Positions 7,531 to 14,363 of a stretch of DNA of 26,643 nucleotides are shown piece by piece. Numbering within the stretch: position 1 is the first letter of the stretch; every line of letters begins with the position of its first letter. This DNA comes from Clostridiales bacterium (GTDB taxonomy: Bacteria; Bacillota; Clostridia; Lachnospirales; Lachnospiraceae). Location of the stretch: contig JAHZAR010000002.1 of the NCBI GenBank assembly GCA_019423835.1, positions 25,458 to 52,100 on the forward strand, written 5' to 3'. A model generated the notes under the pieces. It had not been told where the DNA came from. It saw nothing but the letters and a program-made list of their open reading frames with translations, and searched no databases. A program made the translations under genes and the position numbers.

Positions 7531-7740
7531 ATGGAGAAAATGCAGTACAGATGTCCCAAGTGCGGGGGCACGGAATATGTGAGCGATCAGTTTCAGGCCA
7601 CAGGCGGAAACTTCGCGAAGATATTTGATATTCAGAATAAGAAATTTATTACAATCAGCTGCCGCAGCTGCGGATATACAGAGCTGTACCGGGCTGAGAC
7701 AGACAGTGCCATGAATATCCTGGATTTTCTGATTGGATAA
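7531..7740 (+). CDS. Small zinc-ribbon protein, DUF2082-like
   Basis: This 69-residue protein carries Cys8-x2-Cys11 in YRCPKCGG and a second pair in ISCRSCGYTELYR, giving one four-Cys zinc ribbon. ATGGNFAKIFDIQNKKF between the pairs and the ILDFLIG tail match the DUF2082/zinc_ribbon_13 family, described only as putative nucleic-acid-binding proteins. I prefer the ATG at 7531 because CAGGAGGG ends about 6 nt before it; the GTG at 7525 overlaps that site. It is likely co-transcribed with the lipoprotein gene 32 bp upstream. Confidence 0.85.
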   Translation: MEKMQYRCPKCGGTEYVSDQFQATGGNFAKIFDIQNKKFITISCRSCGYTELYRAETDSAMNILDFLIG

Positions 7741-7761
7741 ACCGGGATGAGAGATTCCGTG

Positions 7762-7815
7762 AAAAAGGCTGCTGCAGAGCAAAGGTTTCACAAACCTTTG
7801 CTCTGCAGCAGCCTT
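7762..7815. terminator. Perfect 24-bp hairpin between convergent genes
   Basis: Arms 7765-7788 and 7792-7815 are perfectly complementary over 24 bp with a CAC loop. Read on the - strand, the stem ends in TTTTT (7766-7762), so it is best placed as the terminator of the peroxiredoxin transcript. Read on + it ends in CCTTACTT, a weak U-tract, but so long a stem may stop both directions. Confidence 0.8.
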
Positions 7816-7872
7816 ACTTCATATGCAGAATCGGGGTGAAACGGATTCTGTGCTCCCACAGCAGATAAAAAG

Positions 7873-8547
7873 CTAGCTCTCTTTTCTGAAATTCAGGAAC
7901 CAGTCAAGAGAGTATTCGCCCTCTGGCGTATGCTCCATCCGCTCCTTGGCCTCATCGCAGGTGGTTGGAGAAGGGATCAGCACATCGTCTCCCGGACGCC
8001 AGTTGGCCGGCGTGGAGCAGTGCTCGGCATCCGCTTTCTGAAGGGCCTGGACAGCTCTCTTAATCTCGTCAAAGTTGCGCCCGAGATTTAACGGGTAATA
8101 GATGATTGCCCGGATCACAGACTGGGGATCAATGATAAATACAGCCCGTACAGCCTGGGTGCTGGATACATTTGGCTGAAGCATTCCGTATTTGTGAGAT
8201 ACCTTCATATTCAGGTCTGCGATAACCGGAAAATCCACATGCACATGGTCGATTCCGTTCCAGGAAAGCTCCTCGATCCGGCGCACCCAGGCGATATGGG
8301 AGTAGAGGGAGTCAACAGAGAGCCCAAGAAGCTCTGTGTTCAGAGCTCTGAACTCCTCTGCCATAGAGGCAAGGGTCATAAACTCTGTGGTGCATACCGG
8401 GGTAAAATCGGAGGGATGCGAGAAAAACAGCACCCACTTTCCCTTGTAATCTTCCGGGAAATTGACAGTTCCTTTTGTGGTAAGAGCTTTAAAGCTGGGG
8501 GCAGTGTCGCCGATCAGAGGCAGACGGTTCATTTCCATATCTTCCAT
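7873..8547 (-). CDS. Peroxiredoxin (AhpC/TSA, Prx6-like)
   Basis: This 224-residue thiol peroxidase reduces H2O2 or organic peroxides in the cytoplasm. The peroxidatic Cys52 is in SDFTPVCTTEF, and Arg134 in QAVRAVF is the usual activating arginine. The C-terminal extension with DFPVIADLNMKVSHKYGM, YYPLNLGRNFDE and NWRPGDDV is typical of the Prx6 group. Cys177 and Cys197 lie in that tail and could resolve or relay the disulfide, as in archaeal-type enzymes. I chose the ATG at 8547-8545, with AGGGAG 6 nt upstream; ATG 8565 and a longer frame to 8697 are in frame but poorly placed. A long structured leader with two candidate promoters precedes it. Confidence 0.93.
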   Translation of the reverse strand: MEDMEMNRLPLIGDTAPSFKALTTKGTVNFPEDYKGKWVLFFSHPSDFTPVCTTEFMTLASMAEEFRALNTELLGLSVDSLYSHIAWVRRIEELSWNGIDHVHVDFPVIADLNMKVSHKYGMLQPNVSSTQAVRAVFIIDPQSVIRAIIYYPLNLGRNFDEIKRAVQALQKADAEHCSTPANWRPGDDVLIPSPTTCDEAKERMEHTPEGEYSLDWFLNFRKES

Positions 8548-8726
8548 GATGTTCTCCCTTCTCATAATTTGATTTATGATAGCTGTATTCTGTGGCTGAC
8601 ATGGCCGCGTTCCGGGATCCCTGTGAAGCCTCCTCTGGGAGGAGACAGCAATTATGTAAAGCGCTGTCCCAGTCATAGCGGCAGCAGCTGCCAGCATCTG
8701 TCAGAATATTTGTAACGGATAGGGAC

Positions 8727-8750
8727 ATTATATCATATCCTCCGGATATG
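8727..8750 (-). promoter_or_regulatory. Extended -10 promoter with palindrome, upstream of peroxiredoxin
   Basis: On the - strand, TGATATAAT (8735-8727) is a consensus extended -10 element. The perfect palindrome CATATCC-TCC-GGATATG (8734-8750) overlaps its TG and covers the spacer, where a repressor would block polymerase. There is no clear -35. It does not resemble a PerR box. Confidence 0.5.
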
Positions 8751-8885
8751 CTGTTCTCTCCGAGGGAGGCGCACTCGCCGCACAGGTGTTTTGGCTCCCT
8801 TCGATCGCCGTCGGAATTTAGCGTCCGGCTTTCAGCAGTGAATGCTGAAACCAGTATGCGCAGGTATAATGCCCGCTCTGCGGTC

Positions 8886-8914
8886 ATTATACCATTAGGA
8901 CAGGAAAAAGACAA
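8886..8914 (-). promoter_or_regulatory. Distal sigma-A promoter toward peroxiredoxin
   Basis: On the - strand, TTGTCT (8914-8909), a 17-nt spacer and TATAAT (8891-8886) form a near-consensus promoter. The -10 lies in one arm of a perfect 9-bp inverted repeat (8863-8871 and 8885-8893) whose other arm also contains TATAAT on the + strand. Confidence 0.55.
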
Positions 8915-9008
8915 TTACCCGGCTGGTGCGGGGCGGCCGCGAAACAGGCAGAGAGAACAGGCAGGTGTCTGACGCCTGCCTGCCAGAGTGTACATTTTGT
9001 TTTTTGGC

Positions 9009-9209
9009 TTACTCTCTGCTGCCCAGTCTTCCATAAAAGCTGATCAGGTAAAGTCCGCAAAGTCCAACGAGTGCGTAGATGATTTTTGAAACGGTTGAGG
9101 TGCCGAACAGCCAGGCAACCAGATTGAAGCCGAAGAAGCCGATCAGCCCCCAGTTGACAGCGCCGATAATGGCGATGGTGAGAGCCGTTCCGTTTAAAGT
9201 TTTTTGCAT
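9009..9209 (-). CDS. DUF378 membrane protein
   Basis: This 66-residue protein has two predicted membrane helices, at about 8-32 (LTIAIIGAVNWGLIGFFGFNL) and 42-60, joined by a short WLFGTSTVSK loop. IGAVNWGLIGFFGFNLV and the terminal LVGLCGLYLI are the signature of DUF378 (YuzA-like) proteins, whose function is unknown. The start ATG at 9209 has AAGGA upstream. It lies between the cysteine desulfidase-like gene and the peroxiredoxin, all on the - strand, but 163 bp on one side and 461 bp on the other make a common operon uncertain. Confidence 0.88.
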   Translation of the reverse strand: MQKTLNGTALTIAIIGAVNWGLIGFFGFNLVAWLFGTSTVSKIIYALVGLCGLYLISFYGRLGSRE

Positions 9210-9262
9210 ACCCTATCATTCCTTTCCGTATGGGAGCCTTCCTGGCAGCATCTGAAATCCGG

Positions 9263-9298
9263 AGCAGACAGAAACAGAGAGGACAGGAACTGTCTGCT
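9263..9298. repeat. Inverted repeat with a competing inner hairpin
   Basis: AGCAGACAG (9263-9271) pairs with CTGTCTGCT (9290-9298). An alternative inner hairpin GACAG-GAA-CTGTC (9282-9294) uses the same right arm. It lies between the DUF378 and desulfidase-like genes without a U-tract, so its role as terminator or attenuator is unproven. Confidence 0.4.
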
Positions 9299-9372
9299 GC
9301 AAATTTGGTTCAGAGAGAGCTGCCAGGCTGTCCCTACAGCCTCAGTTTACCCGGAATGAAGGGAGGTTATTC

Positions 9373-10659
9373 TTATTTGCCCAGCATAATATTTAAAATT
9401 TCCACATCTGTGGACCGCATGCCCTCACGGCCCATGCGTCCTACGCTCTCAATGGTTTTTTCCACATTTTCCATTACCAGTCCCTCTCCCGGCTGGAAGG
9501 AAAGACCTCGGCGGGCAAGCTCCACAGCGGTGAGAGCACAGTCCACAGCAGAAGCAATTTTCGCCGCGCAGGAGGGTTTGGCTCCGTCACAGACCATACC
9601 GCCGATGGTGGCAATAGTGTTGGTGATGATACGGGAAATCTCCTCATACCCGGCTCCAAACATCCAGGCAATCCCGGCGCCGGCCCCGCAGGCTGCGCTG
9701 ACGGCTCCGCAGTAGGCGGAGAGGCTTCCGATGTATTTTTTCTGGTGGAGGGCAATCAGGTTGCTGACGGCCAGGGCGCGCAGGAGCTGTTCCTCGCTGA
9801 CATGATATTCCCTGGCATATGCAATCACGGGAAGGGAAACCGTCATACCCTGATTACCGCTGCCGGAGTTGATGACAACCGGAAGAGGGCAGCCGCTCAT
9901 TCTGGCATCAGAGCCGGCAGCCGCCGAAGCCCTGGCGCGGACAGTTATGCTTTCGGAGCCATAAGCGTCAAGGAGAGTTCTGCCGACCTGAACTCCCCAG
10001 GGATTCTTTAACCCCTCCTCTGAGATTGCCGTGTTGCAGGCGATCTGGCGGGAGAGGACAGGACGGATGGCCTCCAGATCCACGGACGCGGCATAGTCGA
10101 GGATATCCCTGACATTCAGAAGGGACTTGTCCGGGAACGGGGACTGCCCTTTGGAGGAAGCGCCGGACTGCTCCGGAGAGGCAAAGAGGGTGTGTCCGTT
10201 CTTTGTGATTTTTGTGATATTGCTGTGGAAATTCCGGATCTCCACCTGGGCCCAGTCGCTGCCGCTGTAGGCTGTGATGATAATGTACAGGTTTTCCACT
10301 CCCTCAATCAGCTCGCACTGGCAGAAGCCGGAGGCAGTCAGGCGCTTTGTTTCTTCAATCTGTTCAGCCGTTACATCCTCCAGAACGGCCAGAACCTTTT
10401 CAGGATTTCCGCCCACAATGCCAAGAATGGAGGCAGTGTCGATGCCCTTCATCCCGCCGGAATTCGGAACCGTGACTCCCTTCACATTTTTGATAATATT
10501 TCCGCTGCAGGCTGTCACACAGCGCTCTGGCATGGTCCCCAGGACTTTCCGGACCGTCGCGCCTGCGTAGGCGATGGCAATAGGCTCTGTACAGCCGAGA
10601 GCCGTGATAAGTTCAGTATTTAAAATTGCAGTATAGTGATCGCAGATTGACTGGTTCAT
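9373..10659 (-). CDS. L-cysteine desulfidase-like Fe-S enzyme (UPF0597/CyuA family)
   Basis: This 428-residue protein matches the UPF0597 family, related to iron-sulfur L-serine dehydratase alpha subunits. Characterised relatives release sulfide, ammonia and pyruvate from L-cysteine in the cytoplasm. GCTEP holds Cys23, the proposed catalytic residue. Cys317, Cys357 and Cys364 are spaced 40 and 7 residues apart, as I recall for the three cluster-binding cysteines of the Methanocaldococcus enzyme. NSGSGNQG (264-271) and GAGAGIAW are further family motifs. The ATG at 10659 has AAAGGA upstream; a longer frame to 10719 is rejected. It is divergent from a LysR gene, its likely regulator. Cysteine versus serine as substrate cannot be settled here. 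Confidence 0.87.
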   Translation of the reverse strand: MNQSICDHYTAILNTELITALGCTEPIAIAYAGATVRKVLGTMPERCVTACSGNIIKNVKGVTVPNSGGMKGIDTASILGIVGGNPEKVLAVLEDVTAEQIEETKRLTASGFCQCELIEGVENLYIIITAYSGSDWAQVEIRNFHSNITKITKNGHTLFASPEQSGASSKGQSPFPDKSLLNVRDILDYAASVDLEAIRPVLSRQIACNTAISEEGLKNPWGVQVGRTLLDAYGSESITVRARASAAAGSDARMSGCPLPVVINSGSGNQGMTVSLPVIAYAREYHVSEEQLLRALAVSNLIALHQKKYIGSLSAYCGAVSAACGAGAGIAWMFGAGYEEISRIITNTIATIGGMVCDGAKPSCAAKIASAVDCALTAVELARRGLSFQPGEGLVMENVEKTIESVGRMGREGMRSTDVEILNIMLGK

Positions 10660-10699
10660 ATCAATTTCCTTTCGTAAACTGAAGTCATCGGGTGTCAGG

Positions 10700-10731
10700 G
10701 CAAGGACAGTGGTAAACATAATATGCCTTGC
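10700..10731. promoter_or_regulatory. Candidate LysR operator
   Basis: GCAAGG (10700-10705) and CCTTGC (10726-10731) form an inverted repeat with a 20-nt spacer in the divergent gap. The right arm overlaps the -35 of the LysR promoter, as expected for autoregulation. Confidence 0.4.
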
Positions 10732-10756
10732 TTTTTCGTGCTCCCAGCCGTATAAT
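10728..10756 (+). promoter_or_regulatory. Sigma-A promoter of the LysR gene
   Basis: TTGCTT (10728-10733), 17 nt, then TATAAT (10751-10756). The predicted transcript start near 10763 leaves no room for a ribosome site before an ATG at 10769, which supports the TTG start at 10790. Confidence 0.7.
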
Positions 10757-10789
10757 CGTTAAATACAGATGGCTGAGGAGGTGTTTTAC

Positions 10790-11734
10790 TTGAATTTTCT
10801 GAATCTGAAATATTTTATTGTGGCAGCTGAGGAGATGAATTTTACGAAGGCGGCAAAACGCCTGTATATCTCCCAGCAGTCTCTGAGCAACCATATTGCA
10901 AAACTGGAGGAGTACTTCGGAGTTCAGCTTTTTGACAGAAATACGCCTTTGACGCTTACCGTGGCAGGGCAGAGGCTTCTTAAGAATGCCCAGCTCATTA
11001 TGGACGTAAAAAAGCAGACAGAGCTGGAACTTCAGGATATACGCGATTTCAGGAGCGCTGAGCTGACCGTGGGAATCCCCAACGCCAGAGGCTCTGTTAT
11101 GCTTCCGCCTCTGATCACGGCATTTCACCGGGAATTTCCCCAGGTTCAGCTTCATCTGATGGAAAAGACCTCTTTCGAGATCACCGAAGCTCTGTACAAG
11201 GGGAAGGTGGATCTGACCATTGGCTTTGAGCTGGACGATCCGGCCAATATCCAGACAGAGATGCTGCAGGAGGAGCATACCATGATTCTGGTGCCTGCCT
11301 GCATTCTGGAACAGTTTTTTACAGAAGAGGAGAGAGCTCAGATAGAACGGCAGGAATCCCTCCCCATCGATGTGTTTAAGCACTGCCCGTTTATCAAGAT
11401 GAAGCATCAGAACTGGATTGGCGCGGTATTTGAGAAGAGCTGCCGCGACAGCGGATTTTCTCCTGACATTGTTCTGGAGACAGCCAACATTATGACGATG
11501 ATTTCCCTGTGCATTTCAGGCCTTGGAATTATCATAGTACCCAAGGTTTTTCTGGGGGAGAGCAGTCCCATGTATGGGAGGATCCGGGAGGAGAAGGCAA
11601 AAATGTTTGTACTTGACTACCCTTCAGCACACAAGCGGATCACAATCAACTACCTGAAAAATAAATACCAGACGAAGGCTGCCAGAGAATTTATCACCAT
11701 AGCAAAGCAGGTGATTGGCAGCGGCCGGCTGTGA
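10790..11734 (+). CDS. LysR family transcriptional regulator
   Basis: This 314-residue LysR-type regulator has an N-terminal winged helix-turn-helix (1-60: LKYFIVAAEEMNFTKAAKRL, then ISQQSLSNHIAKLEE) and a periplasmic-binding-protein-like effector domain from about 90 (ELTVGIPNARGSVMLPPLI). The start is a TTG at 10790, preceded by AGGAGG at 8 nt. The ATG at 10769 lies before that site and only a few bases after the predicted transcript start. The first residues then read MNFLNLKYF, as is usual for the family. It is divergent from the cysteine desulfidase-like gene, the classic LysR arrangement, so it probably controls that gene in response to a substrate-like ligand. Confidence 0.92.
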   Translation: MNFLNLKYFIVAAEEMNFTKAAKRLYISQQSLSNHIAKLEEYFGVQLFDRNTPLTLTVAGQRLLKNAQLIMDVKKQTELELQDIRDFRSAELTVGIPNARGSVMLPPLITAFHREFPQVQLHLMEKTSFEITEALYKGKVDLTIGFELDDPANIQTEMLQEEHTMILVPACILEQFFTEEERAQIERQESLPIDVFKHCPFIKMKHQNWIGAVFEKSCRDSGFSPDIVLETANIMTMISLCISGLGIIIVPKVFLGESSPMYGRIREEKAKMFVLDYPSAHKRITINYLKNKYQTKAAREFITIAKQVIGSGRL

Positions 11735-11771
11735 AAAGAGGACAGAGAAATAACTTCTCTGTCTCTTTTTT
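11734..11771. terminator. Bidirectional terminator
   Basis: AAAAGAGGACAGAGAA pairs with TTCTCTGTCTCTTTT through one bulged G, with an ATAAC loop and TTTTTT at the 3' side. The A-run on the left gives a U-tract on the other strand. It begins at the LysR stop codon and serves both convergent genes. A GGCGC-CAA-GCGCC hairpin (11813-11825) directly after the UroD-family stop may add to it. Confidence 0.85.
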
Positions 11772-11826
11772 GCTTTGCGGGAGAGAACCTGCGGCCGGAG
11801 AGGAGCGCACCTGGCGCCAAGCGCCG

Positions 11827-12834
11827 TTACTGCTGACTCTGCATTCTCGATTCCACAAAATCCTTGGTGCGCTTTACATACTCTAACATCTCATCATCCA
11901 GCGGATAGCGGATGACGCAGCCGGGCGTGAGGATCTGATGGAGTCCCTTTAACTGCTTGAAGCTCTCAAAAATCTGGTGCTGAATGGCATTTTTGTTCCG
12001 GTTGGTAATGTCCATTCTCTGAAGCCCGCCCATCAGGCATTTCCCGGTCAGGCAGAAGGCCTCATCCAGATCCGGAAGAGTTTCCCACGCGTGCCAGTTA
12101 AAGACGGAAACTGGATAGTCCCTCAGAACCTCAAACATGATATTGTTGCCGTGGGCATGAAGGGTGTTCAGCCAGCCATCTTTTGCGGCCTCCAGAACTC
12201 TCAGGTCATAGGGACGCCCGTACTCCACATACTCATCTGCCGTCATGGAATCATAGGAACTCATCTGAGAGGCAAAGAAAATTCCGTCAGCCCCCAGCCG
12301 GATGGCTTCTGCCGCTACCTCCATCGTTGTCTCCGTAATAATTTCAAGAGCCTTTTTCACCATTTCCCCGTGTCCGCTTCTGATGTGGGAGAGCATTTTT
12401 TTGCCGGACAGCTTATCAGCTGTGGTTGCAGGGCTGAATACTGTGAATACTACAGGCACTTCTTCGCCTTTCACCTTTTCCAGCAGTAGCTTTAAGGAGC
12501 TGAGCTCTCTGTGCAGACTTCCCTCATGGCAGGAACATTTTTTCAGAGACAGCCAGTCCTCAGGATTCTGTACAGGCGTCTTTATGACTCTGGCAACTCC
12601 ACCCTTTTCGATATCAGAATAGTCTATCTCGCAGCCAAAATCTTCAATGGCATACATGCCGTTATTCATCGTCTTGATGAAATCCACGTCATAGGTTTTA
12701 TAAAATTCATATGTCTTTTCTGCCAGAAGAACCGGATCCAGATCAATGCCGGGCATATGTGTCCAGAGTGAATAGGGAAGCTGGTCAGGCTTTTGGCCGG
12801 ATACGGCGGCTTTGATGCGTTCTCTTTTTGTCAT
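11827..12834 (-). CDS. Uroporphyrinogen decarboxylase family protein (MtaA/CmuA-like)
   Basis: This 335-residue protein has the TIM-barrel UroD-family layout: MTKRERIKAAVSGQKPDQLP at the start, FTVFSPATTADKL near 130, GADGIFFASQ (181-190), FNWHAWETLPDL (245-256) and LTPGCVIRYPLDDEML near the end. In the methyltransferase branch (MtaA, CmuA), zinc is held by an H-x-C...C set. Here His226-x-His228 (TLHAHGNN) and Cys306 (LTPGC) are the likely equivalent. The protein is therefore more likely a methyltransferase-type member than a haem enzyme, and there are no haem genes nearby. No corrinoid protein lies beside it, so its partner and substrate are unknown. The ATG at 12834 has AGGGGGT upstream. 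Confidence 0.82.
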   Translation of the reverse strand: MTKRERIKAAVSGQKPDQLPYSLWTHMPGIDLDPVLLAEKTYEFYKTYDVDFIKTMNNGMYAIEDFGCEIDYSDIEKGGVARVIKTPVQNPEDWLSLKKCSCHEGSLHRELSSLKLLLEKVKGEEVPVVFTVFSPATTADKLSGKKMLSHIRSGHGEMVKKALEIITETTMEVAAEAIRLGADGIFFASQMSSYDSMTADEYVEYGRPYDLRVLEAAKDGWLNTLHAHGNNIMFEVLRDYPVSVFNWHAWETLPDLDEAFCLTGKCLMGGLQRMDITNRNKNAIQHQIFESFKQLKGLHQILTPGCVIRYPLDDEMLEYVKRTKDFVESRMQSQQ

Positions 12835-13403
12835 TTGATTGTTACCCCCTGTATTTTTTGAATTTTATGGAATAGATTCCTCTTGTGGTTAAGTATAGAA
12901 ACAAAATAGCGGAAATGTCCAACAGATTTTCGGATAAATCCAACAGCTTAAAGGCTGTGGGCGGCAGTAATAATTAGAAAGCGAAAATAAACAGATAAAA
13001 GAATCTGTATCAGACCGACAACAGATACCTGAGCGAAGCAGAAAATAAAAAATTAAGATTTAACTGAAAACATCTGAAATGGTTATAAAGTAAAAAAAAT
13101 AGAAACATAGTAAACCGTGAAAATAGGAAATTTCTGTAAAATAACAGCTAACAGATTGTGAAGATAAAATAAAATAGTTGTTAGACAATAGTTTGATATT
13201 TTTTTATAATCATACTAATAATTTGAATATTTATTTAAAAACGGACTATATCGAGGATATACGGAGGAGGGATGCTGCATTAATAGCGAAAAACGAGGAT
13301 GTAACGCCATGTTTTTCAGATAATCAGTGGTATTATAAATTGGCTATGAAAGAAAAAAGGCAGACTGCAGATAAGGCCTAAAAATGTAAAAGGGTGGTGT
13401 TTT
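12835..13403. other. AT-rich gap upstream of the peptide transporter operon
   Basis: This 569-bp region is clearly more AT-rich than the genes around it and has no convincing gene. It contains six + strand copies of AACAG(A/C)T between 12921 and 13156, two of them inside the direct repeat TCCAACAG (12918 and 12939, 21 bp apart), then a good promoter and a leader of roughly 187 nt. A 67-codon frame starting with TTG at 13178 overlaps the promoter, lacks a ribosome site and resembles nothing I know. A minimal ATG-CTG-CAT-TAA frame at 13272 does follow GGAGGAGGG. Confidence 0.6.
13182..13210 (+). promoter_or_regulatory. Sigma-A promoter of the transporter operon
   Basis: TAGACA (13182-13187), 17 nt, TATAAT (13205-13210), with an A-rich stretch upstream like an UP element. 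A TTGT-TAG-ACAA palindrome overlaps the -35. Confidence 0.7.
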
Positions 13404-14360
13404 ATGGCAAAAATGATTTTGAAGCGCCTGGTACAGATTATTCCGATTCTTCTGATCGTTCTCACGATTACGTTTATCTTTACCAGAATGATACCAGGCG
13501 ATCCGGTACTCACAGTCCTCGGAGATCAGGCAACGCCGGAGATGGTTGAAAAGCTCCGGGCAGAGATGGGGATGGACAAGAGTATTCCGGAGCAGTATGT
13601 AATGTATATTATGGATATTCTTCACGGTGACTTCGGGACGTCCTTTGCTTATGGAAGGCCCGTCCTTGAGCTGATCGCCGAAAGACTTCCTAACACTCTT
13701 CAGATCTCCCTGACGAGTATGGCCATTGCCATTGTCATCGGTCTGAGTGTGGGAATCCTCTCGGCAGTGAAACAGTATTCTGTCTGGGACTACCTGGCAA
13801 CCGTGATAGCGCTGGTGGGAGTTTCCATGCCGAGGTTCTGGCTGGCGCTGATGCTGGTGCTTCTGTTCAGTGTAAACCTGGGTATTCTTCCGGCATTCGG
13901 TATGGGAACGTCAGGCTTTGGCGATATGGCGCTGCATATGATTATGCCCTGTATCTGTCTTACCGTAGCCCCGGCGGCCACTTTCACGAGAATCACCCGT
14001 TCCAGTATGCTGGAGGTTATCAACAATGATTCTATCAAGGCGCTCAGGGCGAGAGGCATGAGTGAGAGGGCCATCCTCTGGAAGCATGCTCTGAAGAATG
14101 CGCTCCCTCCCATTGTGACTGTATTCGGCCTTCAGCTTGCGACTGCGTTCACAGGCGCGATTCTGACTGAGACGATTTTCTCATGGCCGGGAATGGGCTC
14201 TCTGATTGTTGGTGCGATCGACAACCGTGACTATTCTCTGATTCAGGGCGCTGTGGTGCTTGTGGCCTTTGCCTTTGTGTTCATTAACCTGATCACGGAT
14301 ATTATTTACATGATTATTAACCCGAAGTATGCGGCAGAAAGTACAAAAGGAGGTCAGTAG
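13404..14360 (+). CDS. Peptide ABC transporter permease, DppB/OppB type
   Basis: This 318-residue inner-membrane permease has about six helices. The first (LVQIIPILLIVLTITFIFTR) is followed by MIPGDPV, the family's N-terminal signature, and an extracytoplasmic segment with EMGMDKSIPEQY. The EAA coupling loop that contacts the ATPases is ALRARGMSERAILWKHALKN followed by ALPP. Length is typical for DppB/OppB. It is the first gene of a six-gene operon and has a GGTGG-type ribosome site. Together with the DppC-type protein it forms the pore for the substrate delivered by the lipoprotein at 17311. Dipeptide, oligopeptide, nickel and glutathione permeases share this fold, so substrate is not readable here. 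Confidence 0.94.
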   Translation: MAKMILKRLVQIIPILLIVLTITFIFTRMIPGDPVLTVLGDQATPEMVEKLRAEMGMDKSIPEQYVMYIMDILHGDFGTSFAYGRPVLELIAERLPNTLQISLTSMAIAIVIGLSVGILSAVKQYSVWDYLATVIALVGVSMPRFWLALMLVLLFSVNLGILPAFGMGTSGFGDMALHMIMPCICLTVAPAATFTRITRSSMLEVINNDSIKALRARGMSERAILWKHALKNALPPIVTVFGLQLATAFTGAILTETIFSWPGMGSLIVGAIDNRDYSLIQGAVVLVAFAFVFINLITDIIYMIINPKYAAESTKGGQ

Positions 14361-14363
14361 AGC

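Larger units (their letters stand above)
8548..9008. other. Long upstream region of the peroxiredoxin gene, no coding gene
   Basis: This 461-bp region has no convincing gene on either strand. On the - strand it holds two candidate promoters and several inverted repeats: TTTCAGCA/TGCTGAAA (8830-8848), GGTATAATG/CATTATACC (8863-8893), CATATCC/GGATATG (8734-8750), GACAGC/GCTGTC in the proximal leader, and CAGGCAGG/CCTGCCTG (8958-8982), which lies just after the DUF378 stop and may weakly end that transcript. The distal promoter would give a leader of about 330 nt or a small RNA. I could not match it to a riboswitch class. Confidence 0.5.

Noticed and set aside
8548..8697. N-terminal extension of the peroxiredoxin frame
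   Set aside because: It adds non-conserved residues before the family's usual start; the ribosome site AGGGAG fits the ATG at 8547.
8761..8880. Possible known riboswitch on the - strand
   Set aside because: I compared by eye with glycine, SAM, fluoride, ZTP, cobalamin, THF and c-di-GMP motifs and saw none of their conserved cores.
8489..8914. - strand frame of 141 codons upstream of the peroxiredoxin
   Set aside because: It overlaps the peroxiredoxin start in another frame, covers both promoters and hairpins, and resembles nothing known.
13178..13381. 67-codon + strand frame before the permease gene
   Set aside because: Its TTG start overlaps the promoter and has no ribosome site; no family is recognisable.
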